Assembly (NCBI GenBank): GCA_900541135.1
Contig: UQIG01000027.1
Location: 1-29,935, forward strand
Direction: 5' to 3'
From: an uncultured Collinsella sp.
Lineage (GTDB): Bacteria; Actinomycetota; Coriobacteriia; Coriobacteriales; Coriobacteriaceae
Length of the DNA stretch: 29,935 nucleotides
The notes beneath the pieces were generated by a model that saw nothing but the letters and a program-made list of their open reading frames with translations, made no database searches and was not told where the DNA came from. Position 1 is the stretch's first letter. Each line of letters starts with the position of its first letter. A program made the translations under genes and the position numbers. This document shows, piece by piece, positions 23,157 through 29,935 of the stretch.

Positions 23157-24635
23157 ATGACTGAGACCGCTAAGAAAAAGCGCGGTATGCCTTCATCGTT
23201 CACCATTCTTCTAGCTCTGCTGGCAATTGTTGCAGTGATTACCGTTATCGTCTCCGGCACGTCCGGCGGCGCGGTTACCGCAGCCCGCCTGAGCGATTTC
23301 TGCACCGCCCCGATCCTGGGCTTCGCTGACGCTCTGCCCGTCTGCCTCTTCGTTATGATCCTGGGCGGCTTCCTCGGCATGATGACCGAGACCGGCGCCC
23401 TGGACAACGGCATCGCCGTTCTGGTGCAGAAGCTTAAGGGCAACGAGATTATGCTCATTCCCGTGCTGATGCTCATCTTCTCCCTCGGTGGTACCACCTA
23501 TGGTATGTGCGAGGAGACCGTTCCCTTCTACGCCCTGCTCGCCGCTACCATGATGGCCGCTGGCTTCGACCCCATGGTCGGTGCCGCTACCGTCCTGCTC
23601 GGCGCTGGCTGCGGCTGCCTGGGCTCCACGGTTAACCCGTTCGCCGTCGGCGCTGCCGTCGACGCTCTGACCGGCGTTGGCATTGAGGTCAACCAGTCCA
23701 TCATCATCGGCCTCGGTGCCGTCCTGTGGATTGTCACTACCGCTATGTCCATCTTCTTCGTGATGAACTATGCCAAGAAGGTCAAGGCTGACAAGGGTTC
23801 CACCATCCTGTCGATGCAGGAGCTCAAGGACGCCGAAGAGGCTCACGGCAAGGCTGCTTCCGAGGTCCACAAGGAGGTCAAGCTCACCGGTCGTCAGAAG
23901 GGCGTTCTGATCGCCTTCGCCTTCACCTTCGTCGTCATGATCGTCGGCTTCATTCCGCTGGCCGACCTCAACGAGGGCGTCGCTAACTTCTTCGACGCTG
24001 GCGCTGTCTACGACGCCGACGGTAACGCCGTCGTCCAGGGCTGGTCTGCCCTGATCACCGGCCTGCCCATTGGCCAGTGGTACTTCGACGAGGCTTCCAC
24101 CTGGTTCTTCCTCATGGCCGTCCTGATCGGTATCATCGGTGGCCTGTCCGAGAAGCAGATCGTTAACACCTTCATCACCGGCGCTGCCGACATGATGTCC
24201 GTTGTTCTCGTCATCGCCCTCGCCCGTGGTATCTCCGTCCTCATGGCTAACACCGGCCTCGACGTCTTCGTCCTCGACGCTGCCGCCAATGCTCTGGCTG
24301 GCCTGTCCGGCGTGATCTTCGCTCCCATGAGCTTCCTGGTCTACTTCGGCCTGTCCTTCCTGATCCCCTCGACCTCCGGTATGGCCACCGTTTCCATGCC
24401 CATCATGGGACCGCTGGCTGTTAAGCTCGGCTTCTCGCCCGAGGTCATGGTCATGATCTTCTCCGCCGCCATCGGTGTCGTGAACCTGTTCACCCCGACC
24501 TCCGGCGCCATCATGGGCGGTCTCGCCCTGGCCAAGATCGAGTGGACGACCTGGCTCAAGTTTGCCCTTAAGCTCATCGTCGCGCTCTCCGTCGTCTGCG
24601 CCATCATCCTGACCGTCGCCTGCGTGTTGCTCTAA
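23157..24635 (+). CDS. YfcC-family transporter, probable arginine/ornithine exchanger
   Basis: 492 residues. ATG 23157 is chosen because AAGGGGGG lies about 9 bp upstream; ATGs at 23130 and 23148 are too far from or too close to it. About twelve membrane helices are visible, with a soluble loop near residues 200-245 (KKVKADKGSTILSMQELKDA). Landmarks: LGGFLGMMTETGALDNGI, SLGGTTYGMCEETVPFYALL, LGAGCGCLGSTVNPFAVG, and LSFLIPSTSGMATVSMPIMGP. This is the YfcC / DcuC-like carrier family, several members of which sit in arginine deiminase clusters. Position after arcAB suggests arginine-ornithine exchange, but family members can carry other amino acids or dicarboxylates. Classical ArcD belongs to a different family. 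Confidence 0.85.
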   Translation: MTETAKKKRGMPSSFTILLALLAIVAVITVIVSGTSGGAVTAARLSDFCTAPILGFADALPVCLFVMILGGFLGMMTETGALDNGIAVLVQKLKGNEIMLIPVLMLIFSLGGTTYGMCEETVPFYALLAATMMAAGFDPMVGAATVLLGAGCGCLGSTVNPFAVGAAVDALTGVGIEVNQSIIIGLGAVLWIVTTAMSIFFVMNYAKKVKADKGSTILSMQELKDAEEAHGKAASEVHKEVKLTGRQKGVLIAFAFTFVVMIVGFIPLADLNEGVANFFDAGAVYDADGNAVVQGWSALITGLPIGQWYFDEASTWFFLMAVLIGIIGGLSEKQIVNTFITGAADMMSVVLVIALARGISVLMANTGLDVFVLDAAANALAGLSGVIFAPMSFLVYFGLSFLIPSTSGMATVSMPIMGPLAVKLGFSPEVMVMIFSAAIGVVNLFTPTSGAIMGGLALAKIEWTTWLKFALKLIVALSVVCAIILTVACVLL

Positions 24636-24772
24636 GTACCCAACGGGTACCCCACGGAAACCTTGACGATCCTGTAAGGGATCATCTGGTCATCGTCTGT
24701 CCGGTGGGGTCAACCCACCGGTAGACTCCTACCTTTAGCCCCCTTCCGTTCCGTGCGCGGGAGGGGGCGCTC
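24636..24772 (+). promoter_or_regulatory. Hairpin cluster after the transporter gene, with mutually exclusive stems
   Basis: GTACCC/GGGTAC (24636-24650) comes first. ACCCCACGG (24648-24656) can pair with CCGGTGGGGT (24701-24710), enclosing GACGAT (24665-24670) / ATCGTC (24692-24697). Alternatively CCGGTGGG (24701-24708) pairs with CCCACCGG (24714-24721); both use the same strand. Then GCCCCCTTCC pairs with GGGAGGGGGC (24738-24768), ending in GCTCTTGTG. The last is the likely terminator of the arc cluster; the switchable pair may set read-through. Confidence 0.55.
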
Positions 24773-24777
24773 TTGTG

Positions 24778-24803
24778 TTCCGGCGTTTTACCAAACGCCG
24801 GAA
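24778..24803 (+). terminator. 11-bp palindromic hairpin
   Basis: TTCCGGCGTTT and AAACGCCGGAA flank TACC. No T run follows on the plus strand. It follows the 24738-24768 hairpin directly and may be a second terminator or processing stem. Confidence 0.5.
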
Positions 24804-24817
24804 CCGCTCGACGCTGC

Positions 24818-24915
24818 AAGCCCGCCAGAGCGGCAATCTGACGTTCAATCGTCGGGCATGGCCAAAAGGCCTATGCCCCCCTCTTTCACGTCACCTTGCT
24901 CGCTCTGGCGGGCTT
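24818..24915. repeat. Nested long hairpin, 98 bp
   Basis: Outer arms AAGCCCGCCAGAGCG (24818-24832) and CGCTCTGGCGGGCTT (24901-24915) are perfectly complementary over 15 bp. Inside are TGACGT (24839-24844) / ACGTCA (24888-24893), and then GGGCATGGCC (24854-24863) / GGCC-T-ATGCCC (24868-24878) around AAAA. No protein-coding reading is convincing. The core does not match elements A and B. Between 24916 and 25071 I see nothing further beyond a weak GCTCA/TGAGC pairing. Confidence 0.7.
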
Positions 24916-25071
24916 TCGCTGGCTTATGCTCAACCTGCGGCGCTGCCATCGTTGGTGCTGAGCGACTTGTTCCCCGCCTCAAATTAGCCATCCTGGGTCC
25001 CCGGTGGTTGCGGTGGGCGTGTTTGGTTGGTGCCAGTTGATTGCTTGGGCGTTGGGGAGGGTCTGCTCCGT

Positions 25072-25077
25072 TATAAT
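25072..25077 (+). promoter_or_regulatory. Putative -10 box of the DUF1846 gene
   Basis: A perfect TATAAT lies 40 bp upstream of the chosen ATG 25117. The -35 region (GCGTTG at 17 bp) is poor. Confidence 0.4.
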
Positions 25078-25116
25078 CGCCTAGAACATTAAATGGAAAC
25101 GGGACGGGAGCCATAT

Positions 25117-26598
25117 ATGCGCCAGGGTTTCGACAACGCGAAGTATATCGAGCTGCAGGCTGCTCACATTAAGGAGCGCATCTCGCAGTTTGGTGGCAAG
25201 CTCTATTTGGAGTTTGGCGGTAAGCTGTTCGATGACTATCATGCGAGCCGCGTGCTGCCGGGTTTTGAACCGGACAGCAAGTTCCGCATGCTCAAGAGCA
25301 TCGCCGACGATGTCGAGGTTATCATCGCGATCAACGCGAACCACATCGAGAAAAACAAGGCTCGTGGTGACCTCGGCATTACCTATGACGAGGATGTGCT
25401 GCGCCTGGTTGACCTGTTCCGCGGCAACGGCTTTGCTGTCGCGGCTGTGGTCATCACCCAGTACGCCGGCCAGCCTGCTGCCGATGTGTTCCGCAACCGC
25501 CTGAACGCGCTCGGTATTCCCGCCAAGCTGCACTATCCCATCGAGGGGTATCCGCACGATGTCGACCTGATCGTGTCCGACGACGGCTACGGCAAGAACG
25601 AGTTTGTCGAGACCACTCGTCCGCTCGTTGTGGTCACCGCTCCCGGCCCTGGCTCGGGCAAGCTCGCCACCTGCCTGTCTCAGCTCTATCACGAGCACAA
25701 GCACGGCACCGCCGCCGGCTACGCCAAGTTCGAGACTTTCCCGGTCTGGAATCTGCCCCTCACGCATCCGGTCAACATCGCCTATGAGGCCGCCACGGCC
25801 GACCTTGACGATGCCAATATCATCGACTCCTTCCACTTGGAGGCCTATAACAAGACTACGGTTAACTACAACCGCGACGTCGAGGCCTTCCCGGTGGTCC
25901 GTGCCCTGATGGAAAAGATCCTGGGCAAGAGCCCCTACCAGAGCCCCACGGACATGGGCGTCAATATGGTCGGCTTTGCCATCACCGATGACGATGCCTG
26001 CCGCGACGCTTCCAAGATGGAGATCGTCCGCCGCTACTTTACCGCGGTCGAAAATGTGCGCCGTACCGGCGTGGGCGATGAGCAAGTCGACCGTCTCAAG
26101 ATTATTATGAAGAAGGCCGGTATCGACAAGAACTACTCGCCGGCGCGCTCGGCCGCCCTTACCAGGGAGCAGCTGACGGGTGGCCCCGTAGGCGCCATGG
26201 TCATGCCCGACGGCTCCGTGGTGACCGGCAAGACTTCCACGCGCCTGGGCGCCGCGAGCTCGCTCATCATGAATGCACTTAAGCATGTCTCGGGCGTTGA
26301 CCTTGAGCTCGAGGTCATTAGCGATGAGGCGATCGAGCCTATCAGCAAGCTCAAGACGCATTTCCTGGGTAGCAAGAACCCGCGCCTGCACACCGACGAG
26401 ACGCTTATGGCGCTCTCTATCACCTCGGCAACGAGCGAGACGGCGGCCCGCGTCCTTTCGGGCCTGGAGCAGCTGCGTGGCTGCGATGCCTTCTTTAGCG
26501 TGATCATCTCGCCGACGGACGAGACGGTGCTGCGCAAGCTGGGCATCAACGTGTGCTGCGAGCCCAAGTTCGAGCGCCGTGGCTTCTTCCACCGCTAA
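25117..26598 (+). CDS. DUF1846 family protein
   Basis: 493 residues from ATG 25117 (MRQGFDNAKYIELQAAHIKE), with GGGAG about 8 bp upstream; an ATG at 25093 would add 8 residues, has no ribosome site and does not resemble family starts. Recognisable stretches: FGGKLYLEFGGKLFDDYHAS, RVLPGFEPDSKFRML, VVVTAPGPGSGKLATCLSQL (P-loop-like), TDMGVNMVGFAI, and ARSAALTREQLTGGPVGAMV. These mark the large DUF1846 family, widespread in Firmicutes and Actinobacteria, whose enzymatic role is not established. It is soluble and probably cytoplasmic. A single gene with its own terminator. Confidence 0.88.
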   Translation: MRQGFDNAKYIELQAAHIKERISQFGGKLYLEFGGKLFDDYHASRVLPGFEPDSKFRMLKSIADDVEVIIAINANHIEKNKARGDLGITYDEDVLRLVDLFRGNGFAVAAVVITQYAGQPAADVFRNRLNALGIPAKLHYPIEGYPHDVDLIVSDDGYGKNEFVETTRPLVVVTAPGPGSGKLATCLSQLYHEHKHGTAAGYAKFETFPVWNLPLTHPVNIAYEAATADLDDANIIDSFHLEAYNKTTVNYNRDVEAFPVVRALMEKILGKSPYQSPTDMGVNMVGFAITDDDACRDASKMEIVRRYFTAVENVRRTGVGDEQVDRLKIIMKKAGIDKNYSPARSAALTREQLTGGPVGAMVMPDGSVVTGKTSTRLGAASSLIMNALKHVSGVDLELEVISDEAIEPISKLKTHFLGSKNPRLHTDETLMALSITSATSETAARVLSGLEQLRGCDAFFSVIISPTDETVLRKLGINVCCEPKFERRGFFHR

Positions 26599-26617
26599 GC
26601 CTGGATAAATTGGTCTG

Positions 26618-26656
26618 AAAGGGGCGCATCGGATATACATTCGGTGTGCCCCTTTT
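26618..26656 (+). terminator. Terminator after the DUF1846 gene
   Basis: AAAGGGGCGCA (26618-26628) pairs with TGTGCCCCTTT (26645-26655), with one G-T pair, followed by a short T run. Confidence 0.88.
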
Positions 26657-26669
26657 ATCAACAAAGCTA

Positions 26670-26789
26670 CCGTTTAACCTAAAAATAGCCCGTTTACCTG
26701 CCTATAAGCGATTTGGGCGGTATACAATAACCCTAACTGTTTCATCCTTTTGCGGGGATGCCGCATGATGGATGTTGCCGGCCATCATG
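26670..26789 (+). promoter_or_regulatory. Promoter/leader region of the winged-helix gene
   Basis: Direct repeats CCGTTTAACCT (26670-26680) and CCGTTTACCTG (26690-26700) are 20 bp apart, so they lie on one DNA face. A -10-like TACAAT is at 26723-26728, with no clear -35. In the leader, CATGATGG (26764-26771) pairs with CCATCATG (26782-26789). The repeats could be an operator, perhaps for the downstream regulator itself. Confidence 0.35.
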
Positions 26790-26847
26790 GGGTGTGCCGG
26801 TCGCGCACGGTGCAGGTGATGCCCGTGCTCGGTTTGAGGAGGCTGCC

Positions 26848-27186
26848 ATGGCTGGCAAGGGTCGTGCGAGTGTCAACGATATGAAGCGTGTCGAGGTGCA
26901 GGTGCTGATGGAGATCGCACAGCAGTCCGAAGACAACGGCGGATTTTATGGCTTTTCGCGGAAGACGCTTGCCGAGCGTGTGGGGGTGTCTCCGTATCGC
27001 GCCCGCGCGGCAATTGAACGCTTGGAATCCGAAGACATCATTGAGGTCGTCTCGCGCTACAGCGACGACGGCGGCCAGCTCGCAAATGGTATTTGTCTTA
27101 CGGAGCGTGGCGAATGGTATCTAGAGGGCATCCGTGCCGGTATGCTCGTGCAGGACTTGATCAAGGACGAAGTCGCCGATCGATAA
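26848..27186 (+). CDS. Winged helix-turn-helix regulator
   Basis: 112 residues from ATG 26848, placed by the strong GAGGAGG site; the in-frame ATG at 26758 lacks one. The fold reads as helix (DMKRVEVQVLMEIAQQSED), helix-turn-helix (FSRKTLAERVGVSPYRARAAIERLES), then wing (EDIIEVVSRYSDDGGQLANGICLTERG). This is a typical GntR/MarR-like DNA-binding domain, with a short C-terminal helix and no ligand domain. Targets cannot be named. The long structured leader suggests autoregulation. Its terminator separates it from pyrG. Confidence 0.75.
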   Translation: MAGKGRASVNDMKRVEVQVLMEIAQQSEDNGGFYGFSRKTLAERVGVSPYRARAAIERLESEDIIEVVSRYSDDGGQLANGICLTERGEWYLEGIRAGMLVQDLIKDEVADR

Positions 27187-27210
27187 CAGCGCACATTCAT
27201 AGTGGAAACG

Positions 27211-27244
27211 ACGCCGCCTGGGCAACTGGGCGGCGTTTTGTTTC
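27211..27244 (+). terminator. Terminator after the winged-helix gene
   Basis: ACGCCGCC (27211-27218) pairs with GGCGGCGT (27229-27236), followed by TTTGTTT. Confidence 0.87.
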
Positions 27245-27303
27245 GAGATAGAGAAATGCGATTGCGCGTAAGAAAAAATGCGTGCGGCGCGCGTTGCGAG
27301 TAT

Positions 27304-27346
27304 TACAATGAAGACCCGTAAGATGTGTATGGACAACTTCTACGGG
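27304..27346 (+). promoter_or_regulatory. pyrG promoter and leader hairpin (candidate)
   Basis: TACAAT (27304-27309) is a good -10, with transcription expected near 27316. CCCGTA (27315-27320) and TACGGG (27341-27346) can form a stem just before the ribosome site. No -35 is clear, and no GGGC start of the Bacillus pyrG attenuation type is seen. Confidence 0.3.
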
Positions 27347-27364
27347 AAGCGCAGGTAACTCAAT

Positions 27365-29026
27365 ATGACCAAGCATGTGTTCGTGACCGGCGGCGTGGTT
27401 TCGTCTCTGGGCAAGGGTATTACCGCGGCCTCGCTGGGCCGTCTACTCAAGTCGCGCGGCTACAAGGTAACGATGCAAAAGGCCGACCCGTATCTGAACG
27501 TCGACCCCGGCACCATGAGCCCGTTCCAGCATGGCGAGGTCTTTGTGACCGAGGACGGCTACGAGTCCGATCTGGACCTGGGCCACTACGAGCGCTTTAT
27601 TGACGAGAACCTGACCCGCGATTCCAACTTTACGACTGGTGCCATCTATAAGAGCCTGATCGCCCGTGAACGTCGCGGTGACTTTTTGGGCGGCACCGTA
27701 CAGGTGATTCCGCACGTCACGAACGCCATTAAGGATAAGTTCCGTCGTATTGAGGAGCAGACCGGCTCCGACGTGGTCATCACTGAGTTGGGCGGCACCA
27801 TCGGTGACATCGAGTCGCAGCCGTTTGTCGAGGCCATCCGCCAGTATCGCAAGGAGGCCGGCCCCGAGAACGTCTGCTACATCCACGTGTCGCTCGTTCC
27901 CTATATCGCCGCCGCCCACGAGGTCAAGACCAAGCCGACGCAGCACTCCGTCAAGGAGCTCCGCAGCTTTGGTATCCAGCCCGATATTATCGTTCTGCGC
28001 TCCGATCACCATATCGACGATGCCATCCGCGGCAAGATCGCAAGCTTCTGCGACGTCGACACCGACTGCGTCTTTACCAACGAGGACTGCGCGAGCATCT
28101 ACGATGTTCCGCAGCTGCTCGCCGAGCAGGACTTTGACCTGCGCATTTGCGAGCGTCTGGGTCTGGACCCGCGTGAGCGCGACATGAGTCAGTGGAACGA
28201 GTTCCTGCGCAAGCAGAACCATGCCAACCAGCACGCCGACAAGGTGAAGATCGCCGTCGTGGGCAAGTATACGCAGCTGCCCGATGCCTACCTGTCGGTT
28301 ATCGAGGCCCTGCACCACGCGGGTGTGTTCTACGATCGCCACGTTGACGTGCAGCTGATCGATGGCGAGAGCCTCGATGAGCAGAACGTCTCCGAGGTCC
28401 TGGGTGACGCCTCGGGCATCTTGGTCCCTGGCGGCTTTGGCAAGCGCGCCCTGGAGGGCAAGATCCTCGCGGCCGAGTTCGCCCGCGAGCACAAGATTCC
28501 GTATCTGGGCATTTGCCTGGGTATGCAGGTGGCCGTGTGCGAATTTGCTCGCAACGTCGTCGGCCTTGCCGGCGCCAGCTCTTCCGAGTTCGATCCGGAT
28601 GGCCCGTATAGTGTCATCGACCTGATGAGCTCGCAGGAGGACGTGACCGAGAAGGGCGGCACCATGCGTCTGGGTGCCTATCCGTGCAAGCTTGCTGCCG
28701 ATTCCCTCGCGCGCGAGGCCTATGGCGAGGAGCTCGTCTACGAGCGTCACCGTCACCGTTTTGAGTTCAACAACGCCTTCCGCGACCAGCTCGAGGACGC
28801 CGGTTTGGTTATCTCGGGTCTGTCGCCCGACGAGCGCCTGGTCGAGATGGTCGAGCTGCCGCGCGACGTGCATCCGTGGTATGTGGCAACCCAGGCTCAT
28901 CCCGAGTTCAAGAGCCGCCCGACCAACCCGCAGCCGCTGTTCCGCGAGTTCGTACGCGCTTCGATCGGCCAGCACGAGGGTGTCGACCGTCTGCAGGTGA
29001 CGCCCATGAACCTCGCTACGGACTAA
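27365..29026 (+). CDS. pyrG: CTP synthase
   Basis: 553 residues from ATG 27365. The N-terminal synthetase domain has VFVTGGVVSSLGKGITAAS (P-loop), KADPYLNVDPGTMSPFQHGE, and ELGGTIGDIES. The C-terminal class I glutamine amidotransferase domain has GILVPGGFG, YLGICLGMQ with catalytic Cys384, and QAHPEF with the catalytic His-Glu. It makes CTP from UTP using glutamine ammonia. xerD begins 2 bp after its stop, an order seen in actinobacterial chromosomes where pyrG lies near xerD and scpAB. Confidence 0.97.
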   Translation: MTKHVFVTGGVVSSLGKGITAASLGRLLKSRGYKVTMQKADPYLNVDPGTMSPFQHGEVFVTEDGYESDLDLGHYERFIDENLTRDSNFTTGAIYKSLIARERRGDFLGGTVQVIPHVTNAIKDKFRRIEEQTGSDVVITELGGTIGDIESQPFVEAIRQYRKEAGPENVCYIHVSLVPYIAAAHEVKTKPTQHSVKELRSFGIQPDIIVLRSDHHIDDAIRGKIASFCDVDTDCVFTNEDCASIYDVPQLLAEQDFDLRICERLGLDPRERDMSQWNEFLRKQNHANQHADKVKIAVVGKYTQLPDAYLSVIEALHHAGVFYDRHVDVQLIDGESLDEQNVSEVLGDASGILVPGGFGKRALEGKILAAEFAREHKIPYLGICLGMQVAVCEFARNVVGLAGASSSEFDPDGPYSVIDLMSSQEDVTEKGGTMRLGAYPCKLAADSLAREAYGEELVYERHRHRFEFNNAFRDQLEDAGLVISGLSPDERLVEMVELPRDVHPWYVATQAHPEFKSRPTNPQPLFREFVRASIGQHEGVDRLQVTPMNLATD

Positions 29027-29028
29027 GG

Positions 29029-29887
29029 GTGCCGGCGAATAAGGAACATACCGAAGCTACTCCCTCGTCGCTCGCCGTGGCGGCGGGGGAGTATCTCGAT
29101 TACCTCGCGGTCGAGCGGGGTTTGGCGCGCAACACGATTGCGGCCTATCGTCGTGACCTGACGACGTACTGCGCCTATCTGGAGCGGGCGGGTATTGTGT
29201 CTTTTGAAGAGGTGACCCGTCGGGTCGTGGAGGGCTTTGTCGCCGACCGTCGCGATGGGGGCTATTCCGATGCCTCGGTGGAGCGTGCGCTTGCGGCCGT
29301 GAAGGGCCTGCATGCCTTTTTGGTGCGCGATGGGGCTGTGGCCCAAAATCCAACGGCGGCGTTGCGCCTGCCTAAAAAGGCTGAGCGTTTGCCGGAGTAT
29401 CTATCGGTGGAGGATGTCTCGGCGCTGCTCGATCAAGACTTCCCCGAGGGCGAGATGGGCTTGCGCGACCATGCCATCTTGGAAGTGCTCTACGGATGCG
29501 GCTTACGTGTGAGCGAGTTGGTGGGGCTCGATGTGGGCGATATCCATATCGACGATGGCTTTGTGCTCGTTCGCGGTAAGGGCTCAAAGGAACGCCTGTC
29601 ACCGCTGGTGGGAAGCGCGGCGCGAGCTCTGACGCTCTATGTAACTGAGGGGCGTTCTCGCTTGGCGGTCCATGCCCGCGGAACCGAGACCTCGGCGGTC
29701 TTTTTAAATAAGAACGGCCGCCGTCTGTCGCGCCAGGGCATCCATGCCATCTGTGAGCGCTACGGGCGCCAGGTGGGACTGGTGGGGCTCCATCCCCATA
29801 CGCTGCGTCACTCCTTTGCCACCCATATGCTTGCGGGCGGCGCAGACCTCCGTGTGCTACAGGAGATCTTGGGGCATGCCGATATAT
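29029..29887 (+). CDS. xerD: Tyrosine recombinase XerD, truncated by adapter
   Basis: The frame starts at GTG 29029, 2 bp after pyrG, with only a weak ribosome site. About 286 native codons remain. The N-terminal SAM-like domain (EYLDYLAVERGLARNTIAAY) is followed by the catalytic domain with CGLRVSELVGL (Arg160), RGKGSKERL (Lys), HPHTLRHSFATHML (His, Arg), and LQEILGHADI. The catalytic Tyr that follows LGHxDI by about 9 residues is not in native sequence; the contig enters the adapter at 29888. The Xer pair resolves chromosome dimers at dif. XerD rather than XerC is favoured by position next to pyrG. Confidence 0.9.
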
Positions 29888-29935
29888 CTGTCTCTTATAC
29901 ACATCTCCGAGCCCACGAGACTAAGGCGAATCTCG
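29888..29935. other. Nextera read-2 adapter, i7 index and P7 start at contig end
   Basis: 29888-29921 is the Nextera read-2 adapter (CTGTCTCTTATACACATCTC, then CGAGCCCACGAGAC). 29922-29929 is TAAGGCGA, the N701 i7 index, and 29930-29935 (ATCTCG) is the start of the P7 sequence. It is an artefact of untrimmed reads. Translation through it gives VSYTHLRAHETKANL, which falsely supplies an XerD-like YTH. Confidence 0.98.

Noticed and set aside
24753..25114. Open frames of 89-95 codons on both strands in the gap before the DUF1846 gene
   Set aside because: They run through the nested hairpins, have no ribosome sites and no recognisable protein features.
20522..28975. Other long antisense frames opposite arcA, arcB, the DUF1846 gene and pyrG
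   Set aside because: Same codon-bias shadow effect; compositions are Val/Asp/Leu-rich without motifs.
29372..29902. 176-codon minus-strand frame beginning MYKRQIYR
   Set aside because: It starts inside the adapter and runs antisense to xerD.
1..29935. 24-bp perfect terminal inverted repeats at the two contig ends, as in a linear element or transposon
   Set aside because: They are the two copies of the Nextera adapter end (1-24 and 29888-29911), not biology.

Overview
The window is a 29.9 kb assembled contig, about 60% GC by eye, and almost entirely ordinary chromosomal backbone. The gene set points to a gut coriobacterium, most likely Collinsella or a close relative: an arginine deiminase pathway, an acetate kinase pair beside pta, PPK1, UDP-galactopyranose mutase, and the pyrG-xerD neighbourhood of high-GC Gram-positives. 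This is inference from gene content and base composition, not a database match. Both ends of the contig are Nextera adapter (1-24 and 29888-29935), so the first and last genes are cut artificially.

Layout. 25-1784 (-): secreted family C69 peptidase, missing its C-terminus. 2091-3110 (-): lipid kinase followed by a 30-residue membrane peptide. 3209-7372 (+): RNase D, a YugP-like zinc peptidase, exonuclease VII subunits xseA and xseB, and a HIT protein. 7520-11119: two tandem acetate kinases (+) converging on phosphate acetyltransferase (-), the acetyl-CoA to acetate ATP-forming route. 11351-13577 (+): glf and a GT2 glycosyltransferase, probably a galactofuranose glycan pair. 13950-17592 (-): P1 peptidase, Maf, DJ-1-like protein and RlmD-type rRNA methyltransferase. 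17706-20108 (-): PPK1 with an unusual tail. 20666-24635 (+): arcA, arcB and a YfcC-family transporter, giving citrulline and then carbamoyl phosphate; carbamate kinase is not in the window. 25117-29887 (+): a DUF1846 protein, a winged-helix regulator, pyrG and a truncated xerD.

Most transcription units end in clear hairpin terminators. The most unusual sequence lies in three non-coding stretches. At 13610-13937 two long hairpins share a conserved core of about 67 nt in opposite orientations. Their outer arms (21 and 29 bp) differ in sequence but are each perfectly self-complementary, and the inner stem shows two compensatory base-pair changes. At 24636-24915 there is a dense run of nested and mutually exclusive hairpins. 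At 20154-20665, upstream of arcA, an AT-rich stretch holds 21-bp-phased TGAAT motifs, a possible arginine-codon leader peptide and successive hairpins.

The twin hairpin family at 13.6-13.9 kb is the best candidate for an undescribed element. I cannot tell from one window whether it acts as RNA or as a mobile palindrome.
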